In this document: positions 34,087 through 41,413 of the stretch, piece by piece | How positions within the stretch are numbered: position 1 is the first letter of the stretch | Layout: the number at the start of each line of letters is the position of its first letter | Assembly (NCBI GenBank): GCA_020523885.1 | Contig: JAJAPY010000001.1 | Coordinates: forward strand, 1 to 64,000 | Length of the DNA stretch: 64,000 nt | From: Candidatus Liberimonas magnetica | GTDB taxonomy: Bacteria > Elusimicrobiota > Endomicrobiia > Endomicrobiales > JAFGIL01 | Direction: 5' to 3' | Notes under the pieces: generated by a model | The model's input: only the letters and a program-made list of their open reading frames with translations | Told to the model about the DNA's origin: nothing | Database searches by the model: none | Made by a program: the position numbers and the translations under genes

Positions 34087-35166
34087 CTAAAGGGCGGCTT
34101 CTGCTTCGCTTACAAGCTCGTTCATGAGGTCATTTACTTTTACTATCTTATTGCAGCGGTAAACATTCTCTCCGCAGAAAGCAAAACCTTCGTCTAAGTT
34201 TCCCGCATAGGCATTGAGGAGTGCTTTTGCTATACAGTATGGCGCTGTTGAAGGGTTGCATGTTATCAGGCAATGGTATGGACAGCTGAACTGTACTTTA
34301 TTATTCTTATCCATGAAATTTCTTATAAAATCATTTTTTATTGCTCTGCCGGGCATCCCGACCGGGCTTTTAATTATGGTTATATCTTCTTTTTTTGCAT
34401 CAAGATAAGCCTGTTTAAATTTTTCAGATGCATCGCATTCTTCGGTGCATACAAACCGTGTAGCCATCTGGACGCCGGCTGCACCCATTTTAATGAATTT
34501 TGCTATATCTTCTCCTGTATAAATGCCGCCTGCAGCAATGACCGGGATTTTTTTGCCGTATTTTGTTTCCAATTCTTTAGTAAGAACCAGGACTTCTTCA
34601 ACTATTTTTTCAAGAGGGTGGTCTTCCATATGTTCAAGGTCTTCATGAGAGAATCCGAGGTGGCCGCCGGCAAGAATGCCTTCAACGATGAAAGCATCGG
34701 GAAGTTTAGCATATCTTTTGAACCACTTTTCAGCTATTATCCTGCCTGCCCGGGCCGAAGAAATTATAGGGACAAGTTTAGTGTTTGTGCCTTTTGCGTA
34801 CTCAGGAAGCATGAAAGGAAGGCCTGCACCCGAAACAAGCATGTCAGCACCTGCTTCTATGCATGCCTTTACTAATAAAGCATAATCAGTTTGGGCGACC
34901 AGCAGATTTACAGCTATGGGCCCGCCGTGAGCCAGTTTTTTTGCAAGTTTTATATTTTCTTCCAGAGCCTTAGCATTTAGGGGTGCATAATCTGCCTTGT
35001 TCTGCCCTTCAACCGGCCCTATGCCTACGCTTGATACAGTTCCTAATCCGGCGGCGTTAGTAACTGCAGAGGCAAGCCGTGCTTTAGAGATCCTTACTCC
35101 CATCCCGCCTTGAATGATAGGTATCTTTACTTCTATATCTCCAATCCTTAATACCGGTAATTTCAC
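34087..35166 (-). CDS. Nitronate monooxygenase family FMN enzyme
   Basis: A 359-aa TIM-barrel flavoprotein of the nitronate monooxygenase/FabK family. Diagnostic parts are PIIQGGMGVRIS at the N-terminus, VEGILAGGHLGF, VIAAGGI and AAGVQMATRF for FMN binding. The C-terminal Cys-rich part (CPYHCLITCNPSTAPYC) is shared by a bacterial subgroup whose physiological substrate is unclear. A GTG start is preceded by GGAGGAG. It may detoxify nitronates or act as an enoyl reductase; the sequence does not decide. It stands alone upstream of the ABC operon. Confidence 0.88.
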   Translation of the reverse strand: MKLPVLRIGDIEVKIPIIQGGMGVRISKARLASAVTNAAGLGTVSSVGIGPVEGQNKADYAPLNAKALEENIKLAKKLAHGGPIAVNLLVAQTDYALLVKACIEAGADMLVSGAGLPFMLPEYAKGTNTKLVPIISSARAGRIIAEKWFKRYAKLPDAFIVEGILAGGHLGFSHEDLEHMEDHPLEKIVEEVLVLTKELETKYGKKIPVIAAGGIYTGEDIAKFIKMGAAGVQMATRFVCTEECDASEKFKQAYLDAKKEDITIIKSPVGMPGRAIKNDFIRNFMDKNNKVQFSCPYHCLITCNPSTAPYCIAKALLNAYAGNLDEGFAFCGENVYRCNKIVKVNDLMNELVSEAEAAL

Positions 35167-35334
35167 TAAACTCCTCCAAAGATAATTAATATATTATTAT
35201 TTCTATCTGTATGTCACTCTTTTTTTTGGATTTTTTATAAGAGGTTGGCATAGCTGATATTTTTTCAGTTTTCCATTATAGCATATTTCTGAATATTTGT
35301 AAAAAATATTTCATTAAATATTTCATTAAATATT

Positions 35335-36807
35335 GGAAAGTTTGGGAACAAGGTATCCACCCCCCGGAAAGGTTAATATACATAAATGAAGTTGAAGTAA
35401 AGAAGTTAAGGCTGATAAGCCAGAGGGGGATTGGGGGATACCTCCCCCAAGAGCAGAATAGATTGGAAGAAAGTAAAAAGGTCTTTGAAAACAAAACGAT
35501 ATTGCCGAGCAAGGGATATAAGTACGAGGCAACGAATATAGGCCATACCTATGACAGTCGATATTGGAGTTGGGTTAGGATGAAGGGGAGTTATAGGGAA
35601 AAGGAAGAAGAAGAAAAGATGTCGGATAAGATAAAAGAAGCCGAGGCAATAATAAAGGGTTAAAGAAAGCGGCCCCTTAATTGGAACAGTATGATAGAAT
35701 ACTGTTGGAACCCAAGCAAGGAGGCCGTATTTGAGATATTATCAATTGGTGAGAGAAAAATCAAAGATGAATTTTAATTTAAGGTATCAGTTGGTAAAGG
35801 AAGCGCAAGAAAGCAATATAAGTGAGGCATCACGCAAGTTTGGTACGACGCGTAAAACGGTTAGGAAATGGGTAAGGCGGTATGAGGAGAAAGGGTTTGC
35901 CGGACTTGAAGAAGAGAGCAGGTCGCCAAAGACAACACCGCACAAGATGAAAGAAGAAGATGAAGCAAGGGTAGAAGAGGTAAGGAAACAGCTTAAGTGT
36001 AAATGGGGAGCGAGGAAGTTAAAGGATAGATTCAAACTTAATGGCAGTTATTCAGCTATACACCGAGTAATAAAGCAGAAAGGGTTATTAAAGCCGAAGA
36101 GGAAGAAGCACCGTAAGCGAAAGGATTTATCAGCGTTAAAGAAGAAGCTGGGGTTATGCAAGCGCAATCAGGTAGACACAAAAGATTTAAGTGATATATT
36201 GAATTACTGGCCGTATATGAAGCAGTTAAGCCTGCCGAGGTACGAATATACATATCGGGAATTATCTACAGGAGCATCTTTTTATTCCTATGCAGATGAG
36301 AACAATTCGTTATATGCTTCTATATTTGCAAGGTATGTAGCAGAACATTTAAAGAAATACGGGATAAAAGTTAATGAGATAGAATGGCAGAGCGACAATG
36401 GTTCTGAGTTTATAGGATCAGTCAGGAAGAAAACAAACCGGTTGAGTGCATTTGAGAAGGTTCTGCATGAATACGAGATATATCACCGGCGGATACCTCC
36501 CAGGGCTTCATACCTGCAGGGTGATGTAGAAACATTTCACCGGATAGTCGAAGATGAGTTTTATGATATAGAAACTTTTGACAGGGGCGAACCAGAGTTT
36601 TTAGGCAAGGCTTACGCATACCAACTATATTTCAATTATATGAGAAACAACAGATATAGGGAAAACAAGTCGCCGCTCGGTATATTAAAAGAGAGATTCC
36701 CTGAAACTAATCAGGGAATTTTAAATCTGCCGCCAGTAAGGCTTGAGGGTTTGTATAATTTTTGGTATAACAAAGCTGTAGGTGGATACCATGTACCTAA
36801 ACCCGCC
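35335..36807 (+). mobile_element. Insertion sequence with rve-type transposase (IS481/IS3-like)
   Basis: The terminal inverted repeats are 27 bp with 21 matches: 35335-35361 (GGAAAGTTTGGGAAC, then GGTATCCACC) and 36781-36807 (GGTGGATACC, then GTACCTAAACCCGCC). The flanks carry the same 16-bp word TATTTCATTAAATATT at 35319-35334 and about 36809-36824, likely a target-site duplication; the left flank carries an extra 12-bp tandem copy. The element is ~1.47 kb. The transposase occupies the right two thirds. The left ~370 bp hold a small charged ORF and an AACAGTAT/ATACTGTT hairpin at 35685-35706. It looks complete. Confidence 0.82.
35463..35663 (+). CDS. Small charged ORF inside the insertion sequence
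   Basis: A 66-aa ORF rich in Lys and Glu with no recognised domain (KGYKYEATNIGHTYDSRY, then a REKEEEEK run). It lies between the left inverted repeat and the transposase. It could be a passenger or a relic, and coding is uncertain. Confidence 0.3.
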   Translation: MEESKKVFENKTILPSKGYKYEATNIGHTYDSRYWSWVRMKGSYREKEEEEKMSDKIKEAEAIIKG

Positions 36808-36819
36808 CTATTTCATTAA
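35731..36819 (+). CDS. Transposase, HTH plus rve integrase core
   Basis: A 362-aa DDE transposase. Residues ~13-75 form a helix-turn-helix (ISEASRKFGTTRKTVRKW, then EEKGFAGLEEESRSP) as in IS481-like elements, followed by a basic linker and the rve catalytic core. Likely catalytic residues are the Asp in QVDTKDL, the Asp in QSDNGSEF and the Glu in DVETFHRIVEDEF. The TTG start is 6 bases after AGGAGG. The frame reads through the right inverted repeat and uses a TAA in the flanking duplicated target sequence (36817-36819), so the last residues depend on the insertion site. Confidence 0.88.
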   Translation: MRYYQLVREKSKMNFNLRYQLVKEAQESNISEASRKFGTTRKTVRKWVRRYEEKGFAGLEEESRSPKTTPHKMKEEDEARVEEVRKQLKCKWGARKLKDRFKLNGSYSAIHRVIKQKGLLKPKRKKHRKRKDLSALKKKLGLCKRNQVDTKDLSDILNYWPYMKQLSLPRYEYTYRELSTGASFYSYADENNSLYASIFARYVAEHLKKYGIKVNEIEWQSDNGSEFIGSVRKKTNRLSAFEKVLHEYEIYHRRIPPRASYLQGDVETFHRIVEDEFYDIETFDRGEPEFLGKAYAYQLYFNYMRNNRYRENKSPLGILKERFPETNQGILNLPPVRLEGLYNFWYNKAVGGYHVPKPALFH

Positions 36820-36924
36820 ATATTTAATTGACGAATATACACAAAAGATATAAAATATATACATCAATGCTTTTAATTGCGAAATACTGCTGTATAAGGT
36901 TTTAAGAAAGAAAACAAAATACCG

Positions 36925-38340
36925 ATGAACACTTTAAAAGAATTTATCGCAGTCGACTCAAAATTAAGAAAAGCAATTAAACAGCTGATTGTTATTTTTG
37001 TTTTACTTGTTTTTTATGTATTGACTGTTTGCTACATCTATTTTAATGAACAGAAAAAATCAATAATAGCGGAAAAACAAAACGACCTGCGAATAATAAC
37101 TGATCTTAAAGTAAACCAGATCGCTAACTGGCGGGCCGAACGTTTATCTGACGCCCTGGACATTTCTTCAAGGCTTGCAGAGAATTGTGAAGCCAGGCAG
37201 ATACTGCAGAATCCCGATTCTGAAAAAAGGAAGAAGCTGTTTTTATCCGTATTAAAACACCTGAAAGACAATTTAGAATATTCGGGTTTTTATTTAATTG
37301 ACCCTTCAGCGAAAGAGGTCGTCTCCGCACATAAGAAGGGCGAACCTCCGGGGGACTATTCAATTTCTCTTGCTGTCCAATCTTTAAAAGAGGATAAGAT
37401 CACTTTTTCTGACCTGCGCAGAAATGAAAAAACAAATGGCCTAGACCTTGATATTTATGCTCCGGTAAAAGGCAGGACTCCTCAAGGAGATATAGGCCTG
37501 GGCATACTGGTCTTAAGGCTGGACCCTTATCAATTTCTTTTCCCGTTCATTCAGTCCTGGCCTGCCCCGAGCAAGACCTTTGAGACCCTTATTGTCAGGA
37601 AAGAAGGAAATAAAGTATTGTACCTTAATGAATTGAGGCATGTAAAAAAAGCTGCTCTTTCTTTTGAAATGCCTCTTGATAGGAAAGATCTTCCTGCCGC
37701 GATGGCGCTAAGGGGCATAAAAGGAGTAATACAAGGCAAAGACTACCGGGGGGTAGATGTTATTGCTGCAAGCGGAGCTATCCCGGATTCTCCGTGGACA
37801 CTTATAGCAAAGATAGACGAGGACGAGATCTATGAACCTATAAAAGACAGGGCCTGGATCGTTTCAATAGCTGTATTTATTTTTTTCATTGCGATATTTG
37901 CTTTGATAGGGTTTTTATGGAACCGTCATATAGCTATTTTTTACAGGAAGCAATATGAATCGGAAATAGCCAGAAGGGCCCTGGTAAAACGGTATGATTA
38001 TCTGATCAAATATGCGAATGATATAATAATTCTATTTGACAAAGATCTAAAGATCATAGAAGCTAACGATAAAGCCTCTGAGGCTTACATGTATACGAAT
38101 GTAGAGCTCATGCAGATGACTATGAGGGATTTAAGAGCGCCGGAATCCATCCCAACAATAGAAGATGAACTAAAACAGCTGGAGGAAAAAGGGAGTATCG
38201 TGTTTGAGACGGCTCACAGGAGAAAAAACGGTACAAGATTCCCCGTAGAAGTAAGTGTACGTCTGATCATAATAGACTGGAAGGAATATTACCAGAGCAT
38301 AATCCGTGACATAAGCCCGCGAAAGAGCAAAGAAAAATAA
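36925..38340 (+). CDS. Membrane sensor with extracytoplasmic domain and C-terminal PAS, no output domain
   Basis: A 471-aa protein. TM1 is at about residues 18-38, followed by an extracytoplasmic sensor region (~40-310; VNQIANWRAERLSDALDI, then GFYLIDPSAKEVVSAHKKG) typical of receptor proteins. TM2 is at about 311-335. A PAS domain occupies ~350-465 (YANDIIILFDKDLKIIEAND, HRRKNGTRFPVEVSVRL). It ends right after the PAS, with no histidine kinase, GGDEF or other effector. Nothing resembling a kinase continues downstream, so this is either a short receptor signalling through a partner or a truncation product. It follows the insertion sequence by ~100 bases. Confidence 0.82.
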   Translation: MNTLKEFIAVDSKLRKAIKQLIVIFVLLVFYVLTVCYIYFNEQKKSIIAEKQNDLRIITDLKVNQIANWRAERLSDALDISSRLAENCEARQILQNPDSEKRKKLFLSVLKHLKDNLEYSGFYLIDPSAKEVVSAHKKGEPPGDYSISLAVQSLKEDKITFSDLRRNEKTNGLDLDIYAPVKGRTPQGDIGLGILVLRLDPYQFLFPFIQSWPAPSKTFETLIVRKEGNKVLYLNELRHVKKAALSFEMPLDRKDLPAAMALRGIKGVIQGKDYRGVDVIAASGAIPDSPWTLIAKIDEDEIYEPIKDRAWIVSIAVFIFFIAIFALIGFLWNRHIAIFYRKQYESEIARRALVKRYDYLIKYANDIIILFDKDLKIIEANDKASEAYMYTNVELMQMTMRDLRAPESIPTIEDELKQLEEKGSIVFETAHRRKNGTRFPVEVSVRLIIIDWKEYYQSIIRDISPRKSKEK

Positions 38341-38409
38341 TTTTCAAATTTTGCCAAATTGGCTAAATGCTGTTTAAAAAAAATATTTTCAAAGTATTTT
38401 CAAAGGGGC

Positions 38410-38439
38410 TTGACAAATCCATTTAAATATTGTAATATT
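38410..38439 (+). promoter_or_regulatory. Promoter and likely ArsR operator
   Basis: TTGACA at 38410-38415, a 17-base spacer and TAATAT at 38433-38438. AATATT-GT-AATATT at 38426-38439 overlaps the -10 box, and ATATTAAAT recurs at about 38459. This is the usual placement for autorepression by the ArsR-type product. Confidence 0.65.
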
Positions 38440-38484
38440 AAGATAGGCTGATAATGCGATATTAAATTTCTGAGGAGACTGAAC

Positions 38485-38748
38485 TTGGACTATCATAAAA
38501 AGAGCGAAGTTCTAAAAGCCCTTGGACATCCGGTAAGGTTAAAAATAACGTACTGGTTGTTAAATAATGATGGTTGCCATGTAAATAAAATGGTAGAAGA
38601 AATGGGATTACCGCAGTCCACTGTATCACAGCATCTCGGTATATTAAGGAGCAAAGTCATAATTGCTTACGAAAAAAAAGGAGTGCAGACTTGCTACAGC
38701 GTAATAGATGTACAGGTAAAAAAAATATTGGAAATACTTGATAATTAA
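38485..38748 (+). CDS. ArsR family winged-helix regulator
   Basis: An 87-aa ArsR/SmtB repressor. LKALGHPVRLKITYWLL opens the fold, and the recognition helix is LPQSTVSQHLGILRS, followed by a wing (KKGVQTCYSVID). Metal-sensing ArsR proteins often use Cys pairs or C-terminal His; here only two cysteines are present (in GCHVN and QTCYS), so it may sense redox or another metal, or act as a ligand-free repressor. The TTG start has GAGGAG 7 bases upstream. It heads a plus-strand cluster with DUF6132, thioredoxin and NicO-like genes that it probably controls. Confidence 0.88.
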   Translation: MDYHKKSEVLKALGHPVRLKITYWLLNNDGCHVNKMVEEMGLPQSTVSQHLGILRSKVIIAYEKKGVQTCYSVIDVQVKKILEILDN

Positions 38749-38850
38749 ATAATTATATATTTTTTAATTGTTATATCGTAATATCAATATATATAGAAAT
38801 AAAGGTTATATGATATATTATGAAAAAGCCTGACTAAAGAAGGGGGTAGC

Positions 38851-39192
38851 ATGAACAATAAAATGATTTTTCTTTTTGCTTTAATTTTCTCAGTAATAAT
38901 ATATACATCTGTTTCAATTACAGGATTCAAATTTCCGGAATTTGAGCTTAACATTAAAGGTAATTTGCTCGGAGGGCAAGACATTATCAGTAATATAGCC
39001 CCCTTTGGCCCCGGTAACGGGCTATATGTATATGAGGCCCTTGCGATTTTTAAATACCGTATATCAAATTTTGCCGGGCCGCTTTTTGGTTCAGGCTATA
39101 ACAATGATATGTTAATCGACAAAAATATCCTGAGGGACCAATGCAGGCCTATAATTATACATTATTATATACCTATTCTATATATGGGATAA
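38851..39192 (+). CDS. Hypothetical exported or membrane-anchored protein
   Basis: A 113-aa product with one N-terminal hydrophobic segment (residues ~5-25), either a signal peptide or an anchor, then a Gly/Asn/Ile-rich tail without known motifs. AGAAGGGGGTAGC precedes the ATG and supports translation. It lies between the ArsR gene and a palindromic repeat. The end (YYIPILYMG) looks arbitrary, so truncation by the repeat is possible. Confidence 0.5.
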   Translation: MNNKMIFLFALIFSVIIYTSVSITGFKFPEFELNIKGNLLGGQDIISNIAPFGPGNGLYVYEALAIFKYRISNFAGPLFGSGYNNDMLIDKNILRDQCRPIIIHYYIPILYMG

Positions 39193-39218
39193 GAGGCAGC
39201 GTAAAGCAGGGGAGGGAA

Positions 39219-39395
39219 GTAATTTCGAATTCCGAATACCGAATTTCGAAAAAATAACCAATAAGGCAAAACGGCAAAAAGAAAAACAGAGTCAAAGAGG
39301 CTTTGAAAAAACATTGAATTTGAAGTAAGTTTGCTGTTTTGAATATTAGATATTGTAGTTTTTTTCGATATTCGAAATTGCAGTTTCGAAATTAC
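39219..39395. repeat. Palindromic repeat, 'TTTCGAA' family, copy 1
   Basis: Perfect 11-bp ends GTAATTTCGAA (39219-39229) and TTCGAAATTAC (39385-39395) enclose AT-rich arms containing CGAATACCGAATTTCGAAA. A second copy lies at 57871-58030. Confidence 0.82.
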
Positions 39396-39468
39396 TGAAG
39401 TTAAAGGCGCAAGTAACAAAAAATAGTCAGATTTTTGACATTACGAAAAACATCTATAGGAGGTATGT

Positions 39469-39636
39469 ATGTTCATTAAAATACTGATAGCTGTAATTGC
39501 CGGCGGAGTGGCAGGGGGGATAGGCGGGCATTTTTTAAAATGTGCCGGAGGGACCTGCCCTTTGACATGTAATCCGTGGGGCGGTGCGGTATTTGGAATA
39601 ATACTTGCCATTTCATTTGTGTTAAATTTAGGCTAA
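39469..39636 (+). CDS. DUF6132 family small membrane protein
   Basis: A 55-aa protein with two hydrophobic segments and the conserved pair of cysteines in the loop (KCAGGTCPLTCNPWGG), as in DUF6132 proteins. These are found in many anaerobes beside thioredoxin or sulfur/metal transport genes; function is unknown. TAGGAGGT precedes the ATG. It ends 13 bases before the thioredoxin gene, so the two are likely co-translated. The extra Cys (TCNP) may matter for thiol chemistry with the neighbouring thioredoxin. Confidence 0.8.
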   Translation: MFIKILIAVIAGGVAGGIGGHFLKCAGGTCPLTCNPWGGAVFGIILAISFVLNLG

Positions 39637-39649
39637 AGGGAGACTAAAT

Positions 39650-40123
39650 ATGAAAATCCTTGAATTATCTTTTTTCATGTTTTTTGGAGCAGTCACAGTT
39701 TTGGGGTTTTCAAATTATTTTTATGGAACTTTAAAATCTTATGCAGGAACAAGAGAAAAATTAATAAAAGCTCCCATTGAATCAAACTCTATTGAATGGC
39801 AAACCTCGTTCGATAGAAGCCTAGAGTTCGCAAAGAAGACAAAAAAGCCTATAATGGCTGACTTTTATGCTGACTGGTGCGGATGGTGCAGAAAACTGGA
39901 TGAAACAACGTATCAGGATAATAATGTTATTGAATTATCAAAGAGATTTATCTGTGTAAAAGTAAATACGGACGCAGATATAGGTACCTCTTCCAAATAT
40001 AATGTCAGCGGCCTGCCCACGATCGTTTTCTTTTCTTATGACGGGAAAGTAACTAAGAAAGTGGTCGGATATAGACCAGGAGATTACTTTAGGACAGTAA
40101 TGGAAGAATTAACAAAAAAGTAA
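39650..40123 (+). CDS. Membrane-anchored thioredoxin-fold protein
   Basis: A 157-aa protein with an N-terminal membrane anchor or signal (residues ~5-25) and a thioredoxin domain carrying the redox motif WCGWC (ADFYADWCGWCRKLD), the cis-Pro in SGLPTIVFF and a C-terminal helix. It resembles the DsbD C-terminal or thioredoxin_7 group that works outside the cytoplasm. In context with DUF6132 and a metal transporter it may keep cysteines of an exported metalloprotein reduced. A terminator hairpin follows at 40210. Confidence 0.88.
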   Translation: MKILELSFFMFFGAVTVLGFSNYFYGTLKSYAGTREKLIKAPIESNSIEWQTSFDRSLEFAKKTKKPIMADFYADWCGWCRKLDETTYQDNNVIELSKRFICVKVNTDADIGTSSKYNVSGLPTIVFFSYDGKVTKKVVGYRPGDYFRTVMEELTKK

Positions 40124-40209
40124 CAGATTATTCGCCGTGCTCATGTTCTTATGTATCCTTCAAAATTTTGACTGGGGGGAAGGAATGAAAGATTAAATAC
40201 AAAAAATCT

Positions 40210-40247
40210 TGCCGGTGGGAACCCCCCTTCCTGCCGGCTTTTTTTGT
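40210..40247 (+). terminator. Rho-independent terminator after the thioredoxin gene
   Basis: TGCCGG / CCGGC stem with an AAGGGGGG-type partner inside the loop region, followed by TTTTTTTG. It ends the ArsR-led unit before the NicO-like gene. Confidence 0.72.
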
Positions 40248-40263
40248 TAAATTTAGTATCATG

Positions 40264-40468
40264 GGTGTCCAAATTAGACACCATGCTCCATCGAAAAGTA
40301 ATTTTTTAGATTTGAAATAACATTTTCTATCATTACTGTGAAACTTGTCCTCGAAAGTCTTAATCTGGGAGCAGGAATCCATCTCGATAAAAACTTTAAT
40401 TTCTGGATACCCGCTGGAGTTTACCCTCGAACGGCTTAAGCGGGGGCAGGTATGACACCTAATTTGGG
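40264..40468. repeat. 'VIPAKAGIQ' palindromic element, degenerate intergenic copy
   Basis: GGTGTCCAAATTAGACACC at the left and TATGACACCTAATTTGG at the right bound a copy closely similar to the element inside the polyferredoxin gene at 42057-42205. Shared inner words are TTTTTTAGATTTGAAAT, CAGGAATCCA and GGATACCCGCT. It is expanded and decayed in the middle. Confidence 0.85.
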
Positions 40469-40570
40469 AGCTATGTTTTTAGCATAATATGTCTATTTAA
40501 AATACTCTGCTTTGTCGAAAAATTTGACTTAACTGAAAATAAATATTAAAATTCTAAAAAAGAGCCCTTT

Positions 40571-41287
40571 ATGACAAATGAATTATATGCACTTTCTATA
40601 ACGGCACTCTCTCTAGGTTTTTTCCATACGATTGCAGGCCCTGACCACTACATACCGTTCATAGCTATGGCCAAGGCAAGGAACTGGCCGGTTTTAAAAA
40701 CAATTTGGATAACTTTTATTTGCGGTGCAGGCCATATTATGAGTTCTGTTGTACTGGGTATGATAGGTGTTTGTCTGGGCCTTTCAGTAAAAAAGCTGCA
40801 AATCATAGAATCTTTAAGGGGGGAGATAGCTGCCTGGGCCTTGATAGGTTTCGGGCTTTTATATTTTGTATGGGGACTGCGGCAAGCTTATAAAAATAAA
40901 ACCCATGCTCACTCTCATCTCCATGAAGAAGGGCTTTTGCACGAACATAAACATTCTCATATTGACGGCCACACACATGTGCATGAAGCAAACTATTCAA
41001 AAGCCAACATAACCCCATGGGTACTTTTTACTATATTTGTTCTTGGCCCGTGTGAGCCTCTCATCCCAATTGTAATGTACCCTGCTGCAACGGGAAATGT
41101 ATTTGGTACGGTACTTGTAACTGTGCTGTTCGGAGGTATAACGGTATTACTTATGATCGGGATCGTATTAGCTTCATCTTTAGGCATATCTTTTTTGCCG
41201 TTAAAAAAAATAGAACGCTATACTCACGCTCTAGCAGGCGGTTCTATCCTTTGCTGCGGCCTTGCAATAAAATTCCTCGGGCTCTAA
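40571..41287 (+). CDS. NicO/UreH-like metal transporter with His-rich loop
   Basis: A 238-aa integral membrane protein with about six helices. The first helix has HTIAGPDH (His19, Asp25, His26), related to the HxxxxDH motif of NicO-type nickel/cobalt transporters and the UreH/TauE-like group. A cytosolic or periplasmic loop at residues ~110-140 is packed with histidines (THAHSHLHEEG, then EHKHSHIDGHTHVHE), which fits transition-metal binding. GPCEPLIPI follows the loop. Substrate is probably Ni, Co or another divalent metal, and direction is unclear. It follows the ArsR/thioredoxin unit after a terminator and a repeat. Confidence 0.78.
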   Translation: MTNELYALSITALSLGFFHTIAGPDHYIPFIAMAKARNWPVLKTIWITFICGAGHIMSSVVLGMIGVCLGLSVKKLQIIESLRGEIAAWALIGFGLLYFVWGLRQAYKNKTHAHSHLHEEGLLHEHKHSHIDGHTHVHEANYSKANITPWVLFTIFVLGPCEPLIPIVMYPAATGNVFGTVLVTVLFGGITVLLMIGIVLASSLGISFLPLKKIERYTHALAGGSILCCGLAIKFLGL

Positions 41288-41304
41288 CCAAAACCACCTC
41301 AAAT

Positions 41305-41412
41305 TTATCAAAATGTTAATGATGGCGGGATGTCACCCATCCTTCGTTCGCCGCTGAACCAACGGCGGACGAGGGCATGGCGTTATCCATCCCGCTCTGC
41401 GTGACGGCTCTT
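41305..41412. repeat. GC-rich hairpin stretch between convergent genes
   Basis: Contains GATGGCGGGATGTCA and TCCGCCGTTGGTTCAGCGGCG-like inverted words around 41345-41375, resembling the cluster after tex at 23508. It could terminate both convergent transcripts. Confidence 0.55.
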
Positions 41413-41413
41413 G

